From NCBI GenBank assembly GCA_963970005.1, contig CAXAMN010018613.1, positions 31,611 through 95,610 of the forward strand: a stretch of 64,000 nucleotides of DNA, in the 5' to 3' direction. The DNA is from Durusdinium trenchii (lineage: Eukaryota > Sar > Dinophyceae > Suessiales > Symbiodiniaceae). Within the stretch, counting starts at the first letter, position 1, and each line of letters opens with the position of its first letter. The notes below the pieces were generated by a model that was not told the DNA's origin, made no database searches, and saw only the letters and a list, made by a program, of their open reading frames with translations. The position numbers and the translations under genes were made by a program. Below are positions 46,075 through 57,594 of the stretch, piece after piece.

Positions 46075-48105
46075 GTGTAGTTGCGGACGAGGTGGGCCCC
46101 TAATCTTCCATGGGGCATTTGGTGGACGGTAGGTGATCGCGCGTTGAGTGAGGTCCACATCGAAGCCAAGGAGGTGCATGTCCTCCACGGGTTCCAGCTT
46201 CACTGGGTTGCCGAAAAGAATCAGGATGTATCAAGGCTTGGATGCCGATGTGGTTCTTCGGTGTCGATGGCGACGGTGGTGTTGCCCAATGTGAGACAAT
46301 TGAATGGTGTTGCCTGTGGCAAAGAAATGTCGATGGTGAGTGGATGTGTCATATGTGAGATTACACTTTGTGGTGACACTCTTGACCGCGTCCAGCAGGC
46401 GGTCTTGTGGGACTGAGTTGAGGAACCCCACAAGGTCGTCGTTGATGGTATGTAGGGTGATGCGTGACGGTGCGCGGTTGAGATAGTGATGGAAGTGTTG
46501 CCAAAGTTGTGGAATGGAAAGCTGGCTTGGTGCTTGGGGTAGAAGGCGAAGGATCATGGTTGTTATTGCGGTGGAGACGGCGCTAAGAAGAGTACCGAAG
46601 TGAAATACGAAATGACGGCGCGGCCTTTCGGCCATTGTTTCTTGGCTTTGAGGTGGACAATGCCATAAGGTATGGTGAACTTGCCACGAAAGCCCCATCG
46701 GTATTTCCTGCGTAGGTGGCCTGACGAGGCCTGCTGGAGATGGAGTCGAATGGTGTCGGTGGTGTGGTCTGGAAGGGGTTGGAAAAGTTCAGGTGATTGC
46801 CATCCTTGGAAATAGATCTTCGGACAAAAGATCCGCAGGTGTTGTAGTTCATGGTCGGTGCGATGAAGGACGACCTGATCGCCAAGGTAGTGTTGCAACT
46901 GCTTGATGGATCGCGCTGTGAATCGTGGCTCAATGTGTAGGTGTTGAAGGTGTCGCTGCCACTGGCAGTTCGTGGGTGGTGTGGGTTGATTTGGTAGTTT
47001 GCTGAGGCGCGCGCAGCCGCAAGGGAGCTGATCCTCGTGAGGAGGTTGGTGGAAAACTTGCTCCCAACGGCGATGGTTGTGAAGTTGGGTGCGCAGTGTG
47101 TTGCGAGCTGCCTCCCTGAGTTTGCATGTGGGAAGGTGAAATGGTATGGCAAGGCGCTTGCGCTGGTGAAGCAGGCCAGTGACCCATCGTTAAGTGTTCT
47201 GTTGAAAGGTGGTTTGCGCTAGAAATGGAATTGCGAATGGCTGGTTGGTCTTGGGTTGCGTGAGGTTGCCGTACTTCAAGGATTCGTTAAGAATGCGCAT
47301 GGCCTTGCCACGTCCTGGTTCTTCAAGGCTGGCGGCCATACGTCGAACGGCGTAGACTTCGAGGTCGGAGTAGCGACCTGAGCGGAGCTGGCGTGCTGTA
47401 TGAAGCTCGAGTGGATATGGTCAGGTTGCTTTGGACAGTGAGTGCATGTAGTTTGTGGGGTGTGTTTAGATCTGGTTGCTTGGTGGTATAGTCGCCGTCG
47501 CAGTCGACGGAAGAGTCTGTAGTGGTTGGCGAGGCGTGGGTAGAAGTGGGGACAATGGCGTGTGAATCGGCTGCTTGCCCCCGTGTCAGCATTGTCTGTG
47601 GGCTGTGGTGGCGGTGTCGTAGACGCTGGCTGTATGTTGGATGTATGTGGGGTCGCGCGGTGGATTGGCGACAGCAGATGGAGATGGGAGTGTTCCCTCC
47701 ACTAATGCGGCGGTCTGCTCGGAGGTGGATGTGTGCGTGGGGTCAGTTGCTGAGAGTGATGAAATGGGCTGAGGCGGCTCGGAGACGGTGTCCCCTGATG
47801 GAGGGTTTGGGTTTGAGTCCATTGCCAGCGGTGTTCGCGTGGGAGGTGCGGTGGGAATGGACTCAAGCGGCGTAGGATGTGTGGTGTCTGGGATTGCAAT
47901 GTTGCTCAACTATGGTCACAGGGCCGGTCTGGGTGCCCAATGTGATGCCTGGGGGCGTGGCGCGGGAAACTGGAAGGTGATAATGTATGGGTGTAGGTGT
48001 AGGAGTTGCGGTGCCATAAGCAACTGGCATCGTTGGAGGCGTCGGCGCTGTAGGATCATGCCATGGGTAGTGCGTGGCTTCAAGTTCGAGAGATGAGACA
48101 ATGGA
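46075..48105 (-). pseudogene. Decayed reverse transcriptase of a dinoflagellate retroelement
   Basis: Read from 48105 leftward: a Thr/Pro-rich N-terminus (to about 47590), a block with LRSLLRPRSLRRSTYGRQP, then after a frame change EEPGRGKAMRILNESLKYGN (near 47310-47250), then a long stretch (46563-46900) with KYRWGFRGKFTIPYGIV and KKQWPKGRAVISYF, then INDDLVGFLNSVPQDRLLDA (46360-46440). The last resembles RT motif A (Asp, aromatic, N/S-V-P). A C-terminal piece, HLLGFDVDLTQRAITY, is near 46150. I find no YxDD box, so that part is deleted or scrambled. At least four frame changes are needed. The element type (non-LTR or Penelope-like) is not settled. Confidence 0.6.
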
Positions 48106-48402
48106 GTAAGTGTCGATCGGTCAAATCGAGCGCTAAATGCGCGTTAAAGAGTTTGAAAATTGAGAGTGATTACTTAGTAGCATGTCCTATCAGCTGTGAA
48201 TACTCAGACGCATGATTCATGCCATTCTGCGGGTGGTTCAGTGGGCCCTGCGGCATCCGTTCAGCATTCTCGAGCAAGCGGCTGAATCAGCTGTGAACGC
48301 AGGAACAAGAAGTCAATCAAGGATCACCCTTAAGGGCATGTGCAAGACGCGCCCCTCGATGGGGATCACACCACAGACCTCAGTGGGAACCTGTGGCGAG
48401 AC

Positions 48403-48758
48403 ACACTTAGGTCAATGCTTGCAAGAGCTGTAGATGATGTTTCGGGTTATTGCAAGTAGGCCTTTACACTCCATTAGACCTTGACTTGAATCAACGGCAG
48501 GAAGTGCTGGGTTGGTTTATCAACACATCGCATTAACTCTTTAGAATGGGTATAAACTTTCTTGCAGGTACGTTCCTAAAGCGACCCTCAGGAATGTCAC
48601 AGTCTCAAACCACCGTCTTCGTTGGGCAGTGAATGGTATTCGTAAGAGACTCACTGCCCCCCGGCGCTGTACATGCAAGCGCTAAACATTGAATCGAACT
48701 ACAAATGGTAGGTTCCTTGGTGTGGTCAAGTTCCTTAGGGACAGGCTCTGACACACCC
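48403..48758. repeat. Repeat Y, right copy
   Basis: Matches 45486-45850 from CACACTTAG(A/G)TCAATGC to TTCCTTAG(A/G)GACAGGCT(T/C)TGACACAC. Small indels include a 5-base insertion near 48635. Confidence 0.85.
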
Positions 48759-48759
48759 C

Positions 48760-49394
48760 TTTTTGTAGGATGCTTCATCAAAAAACAACAAGCCTCTCGC
48801 TCAAGCGCGCTTGCCGTTCACAAGGGCACATCGTTCTCCCGCCTGTGGTGGCATGGGGTTGATCATGCCGGTGTCCTGTGCGATCTGCCAGTACGATCTG
48901 CCCTTATCCTACCTCAGCAGGTGGAACCTGAGTCTCTATCACCAAGCTCGCCTGCCGGATCACCACCCAGCAACCCTTCTCCTGGTGTAGAACACCGGTG
49001 TCCTTCCGCGTGCCAAGCTCTGCCGCTGCCTCCCAAACGAATCAACCTGAAGCCGCAGGCCCTGGCCGATTTCCACCTCAACCATCTCCCCGCCCGACTC
49101 GTGGGAAGTGTCTCACTGAAGAGGACATGGTTGCAGGTGCCCTGTACTACACTACACCTTCTTGCTGGTGACCTGCTGCGCGGTGGTGGATGGCAGGTCG
49201 CTCTCACCTCCTTTGGCTGCTGCGGACACGTGGAAATGGCTTCGTTTGTGCTCCCCTTTTTGTCGTCAGGATTTCGAGGTCTCCGGTCAACCGACCCCAG
49301 TGGATGCGAAGCCCCGCTCCCAACTTTCCTTCTCGATCACCATCTGTGCCACCCTATCACGGTTGGAACCATTCACCAGCACCTTGACTTTTGA
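48760..49394 (+). pseudogene. Open frame right of repeat Y, probably mobile-element debris
   Basis: The frame that starts in repeat Y (ATG 48705) stays open for 229 codons. It contains KGTSFSRLWWHGVDHAG and a Ser/Pro-rich linker (SPSSPAGSPPSNPSPG). No domain recognised. Its start inside a repeat and its position before a second broken frame suggest element remnants, not a host gene. Confidence 0.35.
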
Positions 49395-49516
49395 CCCTGC
49401 AGTAACTGAACATCATCTCATTGGCCCCTCTGACCCAAAAACTCGGGCGTTTCGCCGCGCTCGACCAGGTAGTAGGCGTTGGTAGGCAGGTTGTCTCGAC
49501 CGCTTGAGAGGAAGAT

Positions 49517-49972
49517 ATGGCCTTGCGCCGCTTGCGCCTCCACGGTGACGATGGTGCTACGCTACGACCTGCTTACTCCGCAGCCACCTCCCTATGGAGG
49601 CATCCCGCTTTTCCTCTTGGCAGTTTACCTCTCACTTGAGCCATTTCCTCCAAACCTGAAGCTGCGAAGCCATCTTTCTGACGGTTGCCAGCCTCCACCA
49701 GCTGCTGCCCCTCGGCCCCAGCCTCAACCAAGGCTGATCGTTGCAAGCGTGGGGGCGTGGTCCGATCTGCCAGCGATGGTAGCGACCAACCACTTCGGTC
49801 AACGCGGCCTACCACCAACCGCTCGAGGTGGCCGAAAGATTTTTCATCAGGGATGTCCTTTTGGGCCCCCTCCCCAGGCCATCTGGGATTCCCATCTGCT
49901 CGATTCCTGCAGGCCATCCCGGCCATTGCTACTGAGTTTCCTCTACCTCAGGCCCCAGCTTTGACGCCATGA
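49517..49972 (+). pseudogene. Broken ORF with two in-frame TGA codons
   Basis: One frame runs from ATG 49517 (MALRRLRLHGDDGATLRPAY) to a stop at 49970 and is interrupted only by two TGA codons near 49637 and 49679. The last 95 codons (from 49685) are Ser/Arg/Pro-rich. Another plus frame and the minus strand are also open here because the sequence is GC-rich, so the coding frame is a guess. No family recognised. Confidence 0.3.
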
Positions 49973-50023
49973 CCAGCATCGGACGACTGCATGGAACGAG
50001 TGGGCAACATGGCTAGAAAAAAT

Positions 50024-50092
50024 GTGTCGTGCCCAATAGTGCCCAAGCGCATGGTCCAAACATGTCATGACAACGTGCTCACACACAAGCAC
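50024..50092. repeat. Repeat X, right copy
   Basis: Same words as 45420-45485, with a 10-base duplication (CAATAGTGCC) inserted. It marks the right limit of the repeat-bounded zone. Confidence 0.75.
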
Positions 50093-50094
50093 TG

Positions 50095-52650
50095 TTCATG
50101 CGCAAAGTGACACAAACGTTCAATGAATGGGCCCATAAAGCAAAATTTGTCAATATTTGTGAGATCAGAGAGAAACTCACATTTGGTTGACGTGTTCATG
50201 CCAAAATTGCGTGGAAAGTTTGTTGTAACATCCCCCAGTGGCTATGTTCCAGGGTGCTTACTGCAAACCAAGCTGGGGTTGGGAAGCACGGCTCATTGTT
50301 TTGTGGGGCAGAGCCGCCTGTCACTCCTGTTAAGATTATCAGCGCGAAGTCTTCTTGCTGACGAAGTTGCAACTGTTGGTGTTTTCTGCGCTGACGGCGG
50401 CTTGACTGGGGGTGATGTTTTTTGAGATTCACGTGCGCATAGGTAGGATCGTTGAACGCAGTACTGCGTAGGAATAGGATCACTGTCACATGATTGGATT
50501 ATCAGAGCACGATCGGACTGCATGGCGACAGTGCTGAAGGTAGATGCCAATGATCTCCTTGCTATACCACCTGGCACCGAGATCGAGATGACTCCGCGGG
50601 ACTCCATTTTTCCAGAGTGCCGTTGCAAGTTGGATTTTGCAAAAACAATCAAAACACCATGGCCATTGGGTTAGTAATCTTTGCCAGCCGGATTTTTGAG
50701 GCATGCATGCCCACCTGAGATGAATTCAATTTGTTGACCTTCATGGATTGCTATTGGCAATTGATTGCAGACCCCTTGTGCAAGTCACAGGACAACCAGA
50801 ATCAGGAGGAGCTCACAAAGCCTTTCCCTTTGGCTGCTGAGTCATGCTAGTATGTCATAGGCCATTGGATTTAAAGCCGTTTTTTGACTTTGCTAATCGG
50901 CGGGGTGTGTGTGTGTGTTAAAGACATTTGACTTTGGTGCGTTAAAGTAAAACGGTTGCCGATGTATCAAGGTGGGGTGCTGATCAGCGAGATGCAGAGT
51001 GGATCTCTTTGAAGAGGACCCCGTTTGATCGAGACACTTTCGGAACATGTCGAGTATCCTGAAGCACGTGCGAAGAATAGAATGTATATTGGCTGGTCAT
51101 TATTGGTCAACTTTGCAAATTTGAAGCTGGGCTGAAGAAATGCCACATGTGTAACAACGTGACCCTCACATCTCACTCACAGGCAAATGGCGAGTCAAAA
51201 GAAAGCACATGATGAACGCTAAAGGCTAAGCTTCCATGCCAAGGGAGTTTGTCAGAGTGATCAAAAGCATGGCAGAGAGGGTGAGGGCAAAAATGAGCAA
51301 GAGAGAAAGCGAGAGAGAGAGAGAGAGAGACAGAGACAGGGACAGAGCGGGTCTTAGTCCACCGGATCCAACTGGTTCCAGAGAAACATTGATTTTAGGT
51401 TGGCTGACGGCAAAGCATTTTCCTGGCATCCGGGAGTTTGCCGGGCTCCCTAGTTGTAACATCTTGCACTTCATCCAGCAAGTGTCAATCAAGCAATTGT
51501 TGCTTGCCGGCGTGTGGCGGGAGGTACGGAAGTATGAGCTGGCCAATCAGGCGAACAACTGGGACAGGCCAGCTGCATTTGGCAACTAAAAGATATTGCG
51601 CACCGGTCCGTACGGAAGTTAATCCATACTTTCTTTCTTACTGTTCCATGATGCCGTGGGTAAAAGATTGGAGTCAGCAAATGGTATACATATATCATAT
51701 ATCGTTTAAAGACGGAACATGTTAAAGTGCAAATATGCTGAATTGGTCTTTCAAACTTCTATCAGAAGCCAGATACATCCTTCATGATCATGCCCGTCAA
51801 AGTTCTCCATTGCACTCGAGTTTCAACGTGTGCCGTGCACAGGGCTGTTGACAACGTTACCCTGAAAGTCGACAACGCCGAGCGACAGAAGGGGCAGTGC
51901 GGTTCCACGGTGCTAACTCCGACTTGTGCCCACACATATACTTTCCTTGCTGCCCATCCACGACAGGCTTTAGAGTGTGGTGAAAGCCAGGCAAAAATGA
52001 TGCTATAAGCTTTTTGCACACATTTTCATGATGCCAAAGAGCCAAACCCAAGGTCCTGACCTGTTTTTGAGCTATTTGTTCTTGTGTTGGTTTGAGACTC
52101 TCAAAAAGTCCACTAGCCACCTACTGACTGCTTTCAAGGCTTGGTGAAGTTGCTGAGCTGCGAAAGGAGGACGTGCAAGCAGTTGCTGCGAGCACAAGGA
52201 TGCACAAGGCCACAAATGAATGATAATAGCACAAGGCTGCAATTGTTTCTGGGAAACAATTTGGACAAGACCTCATGATATATAGGTAATATTGGTGTGA
52301 GACCCCACTGTTGCATTAGGTACTGGACTGTTTTTTTACTGTATTCGATACTAGACTGAATACACACTAACGACGAGTAGATGCCCGGACAATAAGCTCA
52401 TGGCTACCAGCATCAGCGCTCTCAGGAGCTTCGTCAAATCTTTCCAATTGTCCAGCGCTTGCAGTGGACCAAGTGGTCAGGCGAGTGGGTTAACCAGACT
52501 CAGAACAAGATAACATGTGGTCGTGGTCACAGAGTGCCATGCTTTCGACCAAATCTTACAGCTTACAGGTTTGGCATTCCTCCGAGCAAACACCAAGTCT
52601 ACTGCCAGTGCTTGCACCATTTGGCTTGGCTCAAGATGAAGGCTTCGAGA
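50095..52650. other. No firm gene; (GA)n tract
   Basis: A 117-codon plus frame (51236-51589, MPREFVRVIKSMAERVRAKM) crosses a (GA)n run at 51307-51342, which supplies its RERERDRD part. Its end (CNILHFIQQVSIKQLLLAGV) looks protein-like but is unrecognised. Confidence 0.25.
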
Positions 52651-52688
52651 TCTTCATGCACTGCGTAATTCGCGAGTATCCTTTGCAG

Positions 52689-52966
52689 GCACAGCGCCAG
52701 GATGTGCAAAGGAGTTTGGCCAAAGTGAAGTTGAAAACAAGTTGGTGGAGCTTGCAGCAAGTGGTTCATGTTTCAGCGAAAAAGTTGCTGCAGTGGGTCT
52801 ACAGGCAAAAGGAATGGGACCAAAACATGAAAGCCAAGAGCCTTTCACGCCCAGAATGCCTTGCGCAACACAGTGCGGCCCACCAAGTTCCACCGCACAC
52901 TCCTGCTGGGGGCTTGGGAATCGGCAGGGGACATTGCTTGACAACTGTCACGGCTCGATCCATTGA
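52689..52966 (+). CDS. Candidate terminal exon, unrecognised
   Basis: After TATCCTTTGCAG|G a frame opens for 91 codons to a TGA (52964). It contains APGCAKEFGQSEVENKLVEL followed by a Ser/Gly/Pro-rich tail. A different plus frame is also open over much of the same region (52515-53138). Only the AG|G acceptor and peptide appearance support it. Confidence 0.22.
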
Positions 52967-52969
52967 CAT

Positions 52970-54340
52970 GCGCAAAACGCTATTGGCTCTCTCAGGCACG
53001 TCTTCCGCGTCATTGCCAGTTTGGTTGGCGCCTGCATCGCAGTCACCTTCGAGGCCAGAATGCTCACCAAAATCTTCAGTTGACTGTGTTGCCATTATTT
53101 ATCCTTCTGATCTCCCCTCTCCCAGTACAGAATGCTGAATGCCCACCTCAATATGTTTCCTGAACATTTGTGAGCCTTTGCAGCATATGTTCGCATTCTT
53201 GTCCAGCTTCTACTTCACTCCCTATCTTCAGACTATAGCCGACTATGGCCCAATCTGAGCAGTTCTTTGTCGATTTCGCAGAAAAGCAAGAAGCAAAGAA
53301 CACAGCTGCTGCTGTTTTTCGTTCAAAATATCTTGGAATCCTGTAGAGTCTGTAGAGGTCAAAGCTGCACCTTTTCCACAGAACAAAGACCCAATGATCT
53401 CGCCAGTCGCATCAATGAGAACTTTGTAAACTGCTTTCCTGTCCTTTGGACCCTGTGTCAACTTGTCCAAAAAAGGAATCCCAAGAAGCAAAACAAAAAG
53501 CCATGTATCACGTTGGAACACCCTTGGGCTAACCTATCCTTAGTAAACTCCATTTGGATCTCCATCATTACCAAGTGTATCCATCAACCATTGCACCGCA
53601 CTGCATGGTGCTGTGGCTTGTTTGCATTCACCAACTTTGTCCATCCGCACAGACCTTGATGTGCATGTGTCAGTATGCCACGAACCAGGACCCGTTTGTG
53701 CATACAACTCGATTTGGAGGGACATGTCATGCTTTACTCTTGCTTTGGACGGATGGACTGTAAACCTCCAAAGACACGCTTGATTTGAGCAGATGCAACT
53801 GTCCACTGTCCAGGCTCCGGTGGATGAAGAAGTGGAAGCCACCAGTCTGGGGCTCGTTTGCGAGCGGAGTCGCCTTAACAAGATACAATTGCATTTCATT
53901 GGTATTCATTGGTTCTTCATTTTCCTATCCCGAAACAGGTTGAGTGTACAGTGAACATGTCGCTTCGTGCTTGATTTTGAAAGCTCAGATTTTTGTGTTG
54001 TTGGTGGCTTCCAGTTTGTCCTTACGTTGAGCCCAATACTTTGAATGTTTGATATGCGTGAAGAACTTTAAATGCAGATCACACGTGTCATTGTATAGGA
54101 TTAGTTGTACACGTGGCTTGATCGCAGCCCTGTTGCCAAGGAAAAGTTCGCAGTAGCGGAGCAAGGATGAGGGTAACCGATTTTGAGCTCCAGAGAAAAG
54201 CCCCTAGGTCACTGGGATCCCGGGAGCGTTTCAAGCCATAGATCTGGGGCCTTTGGAACCCAAATAGCTGGACTGGTGATGAACTGTTGTGAGCTGCACT
54301 CTGTACCCCATACATTGTGTCAGAAGGACATTATTGCGCG
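52970..54340. other. No gene recognised
   Basis: Frames up to 130 codons (53267-53659 plus) without motif. It ends just before the copia remnant. Confidence 0.3.
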
Positions 54341-54346
54341 ACAGAG

Positions 54347-54793
54347 ATGGATGAAATCAGAGAAATCCTTCAGGCTATAGCACAGAGCACGCAAGCAACA
54401 ACATCAGCAGGCGCGGCAGTTAAGAAGGCAGTGAGAACAACCACAGCAGGTTGGTCCAAGTTGATCACAAAGCCCAATCTATTTGACGACAGGCCACAAG
54501 AAGAAGAAGAGAAGCGTTCAGAAAGTGGTAATGGGTATTTGAGAAGTATTTGTGCTCAGTTGATGAGGCTTACATGAAGGGCTTGAAAGAGATTCATGAC
54601 AAGCCAAACGAGAACTTTGACATGGACTTGGCAACTACAGCAGAGAAGACCAGGTGCATCAAGCCCTATGGATTGTTAGCTTCGTTGATGAGGGGCAGGA
54701 CACTACAAGTGGTAAAAGCTGTGGCGGACTCCAGTGGATTTGATGCCTGCGGGAGCTCGAACGAAGATTGAAACCTACAAGTATTCCTGAGGT
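54347..54793 (+). pseudogene. Ty1/copia gag remnant
   Basis: Starts MDEIREILQAIAQSTQATTS and continues, after one frame change near 54525, with VDEAYMKGLKEIHDKPNENF and KPYGLLASLMRGRTLQVVKA, then a further frame change to ELERRLKPTSIPE. Gag packages element RNA. The order and the YGLLASLM-type core match gag of dinoflagellate copia elements as I know them. The gag-end zinc knuckle and the protease are missing: the frame passes straight into the integrase start, so an internal deletion is inferred. Confidence 0.6.
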
Positions 54794-55450
54794 AAGCTTT
54801 GACTTTTGCTACACTAGAGTCTAGAGCAAGAGATTCAGAAACAAAGTCAGCAAGAGCAGTATGTTGTCTAGTTTGTTGCAATCGGCAGCCAGACTGGATG
54901 CATTCATGTTACGCCATTAGGAAGCAAGAATCCATTTCGTCTCACTGCGCAAGAGTTGATGAATTTCAGCTAGAATTTCAGCCAGTTGTCGGGGTATTCA
55001 GCAATCACCTACAGAAGTGACAATGAACCCAAAGCAAGACAGATTCTCAAGATGCTGGTCAACGCTCGTCATGGCCTAGGACTTCCTACAAGGTTGAACG
55101 CTTCAAAATTGGGAGATCGCTCATTTCTGTCAGAGAATACTGTTGACAGGGCGAGGAAGCTTGCAGGAAGTTTCATGGAAGGCTCGCAGTCGAGACTTGG
55201 CATCAAGATAGGATCAGATCACGCACTTTCGACCTGGGCAGCAAGACATGCTGGTGTTGAATCGGTATCAACCAGTCAAAGGTGCCACTCCATATGAACT
55301 TGTCTGTGGCAAGAGTTACCCAGGACTTCTAGCAGAATATGGTGAACCAGTTCATGGCTACATGAAAAGTCTCAACAAAGGAGAAGCTCGATGGCATCTA
55401 TAGTATGGGAATTGTGGAAAAGCAAGATACCTGCGTCCTGACAGATGGTG
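54794..55450 (+). pseudogene. Ty1/copia integrase remnant
   Basis: SFDFCYT (Asp at 54801), then after frame breaks YRSDNEPKARQILKMLVNAR (Asp at 55019) and SENTVDRARKLAG (Glu about 38 residues later) give the D, D, E triad of a retroviral-type integrase. GATPYELVCGKSYPG follows in another frame (about 55260-55320), matching the usual 'TPYEL' copia motif. It has stops and at least three frame changes. The enzyme would insert element cDNA; here it is dead. Confidence 0.65.
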
Positions 55451-55469
55451 TGGAAGTAGCCCTGAGCAA

Positions 55470-56680
55470 ATGCGTCAGGAGAACAGATCAAGACTGGTCC
55501 AAATACTTGGCAATCTAGAAAAGCGTCAGGGCCTATTCATGAGAGTACCAGACAAACTTTGGAGGTCAAAGAGAAGAGCAGAAGCATTGCCAGTTGCGCA
55601 GACAGATATTCCTCGAGAGCATGTGATGTTGAAGTTCAAGGATGAAGACGCAGAAGCAGTCATGGCAAAAGCTCTTGAAGGAGGAAGTGATTCAGAGAAG
55701 GGAGAGGCATTATTCCCAGTGCCAAAACCGTTTCCAGGCCCGCTGGAAATCCCAGGAGAAACCAAAAAAAAGAGATGGAAATGAACTACGAAGCCAAGTG
55801 GAGAAGAAACACCAAGTAAGAAGCAGAAAGTTCTCTTTGCAGGTGAGAAGACACTTCAAAAGTAAAAGCATTCCCATCTACATCATTCCCAGGAGGCCAA
55901 CCCAATCCAGTTACTCCTATACTATCTTCATTGGGGTCATCATCAGCGCCTTCGAGACCAACAGAAGAAGCATTTGAGTTGTTTGAAGAAGAAAGCCCTA
56001 TGAAGAAACTCAAACCATCAGAGGGTTCAAGCAAGAAGTTCAAGATCAACCTGGTAAAAGTGGCAGGAGAAGGCTGCTATCCCCAGTTGCAGAAGAAGTT
56101 GATGAAGAGGACTGGGAAGAAGAAGGAGAAGAGGAAGGCAAACAAGATAAACTGAATGGATCTGAACGCTTGTGGCGTGATGGAGAGCATGAACCAGAAG
56201 AAGATCCAGAAGATTGGGTAGACCGAGTAGCTGATGAAGTTGAAGAGAGGAGACTCCAGAAGATGCGAGCGCTAGAGAAACCAGAAGGTAGCGCAGAAGG
56301 CATCAGTTGCCTGACTACACGCAAAGTGTATGACTGGAGAAAGGAACCTTATCACCATGGAGATGGAACATCAAGCAAAAGGTGGAAGAGAAGATCAAGA
56401 CTAATAGTTGCAAAAGACGCTGAAGGAAAGAGAGATTATATTTTCTCACCAGCAACTTCAGGACATGTACTGAAACTTCTACCCACAATCTTCTTTCAGA
56501 GAGTCAGTGAGAAGGAAGAAGCAAGAGAGGGAGAAGGAGCATCTTCTCAAGCGCTAGGTTGTCTAGGTGTGAAAGATGCTTTCTCGCAAGTTCCACAGGA
56601 GAAACCTTTGAAAGTGAATACGAGAAGAGAGGAACTCTTAGTGAAAAGGAACCTACCTGGGCAGAGAGTTGGAGCAAAAG
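55470..56680 (+). pseudogene. Ty1/copia linker and reverse transcriptase start
   Basis: The first part (55470-55784) is an acidic and Pro-rich linker (VPDKLWRSKRRAEALPVAQT). After frame changes come an acidic stretch with SPMKKLKPSEGSSKKFK (55930-56050) and a 178-codon frame (56170-56706) holding KVYDWRKEPYHHGDGTSSKR, YIFSPATSGHVLKLLPTIFF and LGCLGVKDAFSQVPQEKPL. The last is RT motif A, where copia enzymes have Asp-Val-Lys; here the catalytic Asp reads Gly. The RT is cut at RVGAK near 56680, before its YxDD box. Confidence 0.65.
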
Positions 56681-57038
56681 TTCCCCTTTGTCGTGGCGCA
56701 AAGTAGACCTGGGGCACAAGCTGACTTGGGTCGGCTGGGATTTTGTTTTTCAGCGCTGCGCGTGCGCTGAGCTCCCTGAACAGAAGCGATGTGTGCTGCT
56801 GGACACTTTGATGGCTTTCTGTATTTCACCAAAGAAAGTGCCGCGAGAAGAGCTTCAAGCCTTGATCGGGCGGCTTGTCTGGTTCACTTCGGGGGCGCGT
56901 TGGATTCGGCCTTGGCTGCAGCCACTTTTCTACGCGCTGAACAAACCAAAGCTGCGCACTCATGCCTTGGATGCTGTTCAAGTGGAAGAACTAGTGTCCA
57001 AGCTATCGCCGCACGCGCGAAGGCTGGCGGCTGCTTGA
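56680..57038 (+). pseudogene. 3' part of a DIRS/YR-type reverse transcriptase, truncated
   Basis: The frame reads PLSWRKVDLGHKLTWVGWDF, then LPEQKRCVLLDTLMAF, PREELQALIGRLVWFTSGAR and WIRPWLQPLFYALNKP, and stops at 57036. Order and motifs (hydrophobic xGW, PExKR, LxxLIGRLxW, RPWLxPL) are those of the region after the YxDD box in DIRS-like and related tyrosine-recombinase retroelements. The catalytic part is missing: it abuts copia RT sequence directly in a different frame, so one element was inserted into, or recombined with, the other. Confidence 0.6.
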
Positions 57039-57180
57039 GCGCGGGGGAACCTCTTACAGATTTGCGAAGCGTGCTACGCACTAGATAGAAGCAGGGGAAG
57101 GTGTGGGTTCAGTTTGGTGAGCCAGGGCCGGCTCACATTCACTTCCAAGCACGCTTCGTTTCGGAGCCACTGAGAGGAAG

Positions 57181-57590
57181 TTCTTGGAAGCGCCACTTGT
57201 TTGGTGGGGTTGGGGGGCTCTGCTGCAGGCGCTGACCTGCCAGCTCTGCAGCATTCCCCCTTGGCGTTGGCGGTCCCTCCAAAAAAGGAGCGCGGTTGGA
57301 GAGGGAGAGTTGGAACCTGCAAACCCTCACCTCCCTGCATGCTCATTTCAGTGGCTGCAGCTTTGCTGGGTTGAGGTTGTAGAGGTGGTTGACAGATCTA
57401 TTTGTCCCACCCTCCCTCCCCAGATTTGGTGACCCGTGGCATATCCGACAGCCCAAGTTGCTGTTCCTCTGGTGGAGTTTGGGGGGGTCTGCCGCGGGTG
57501 CTGACCTGCCAGCCCTGCAGCATCCCCCCTTGCCTTTGGTTGCCCTTCCAAAAACGGAGCGGGCTTGGAGAGGGAGGGTTTTGTCGGACT
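57181..57590. repeat. Tandem duplication (~275 bp apart) with conserved minus-strand peptide
   Basis: 57185-57325 and 57460-57585 share GCTGACCTGCCAGC(T/C)CTGCA, GCATTCCCCCTTG-like and GGAGCG(C)GG(T/C)TTGGAGAGGGAG blocks. On the minus strand both encode APFLEG(P/Q)P followed by LAGQ and PPN. Confidence 0.75.
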
Positions 57591-57594
57591 CAAT

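Noticed and set aside
46583-47152. 189-codon minus frame
   Set aside because: It overlaps, in another phase, the frame that carries the RT-like motifs; it is a shadow.
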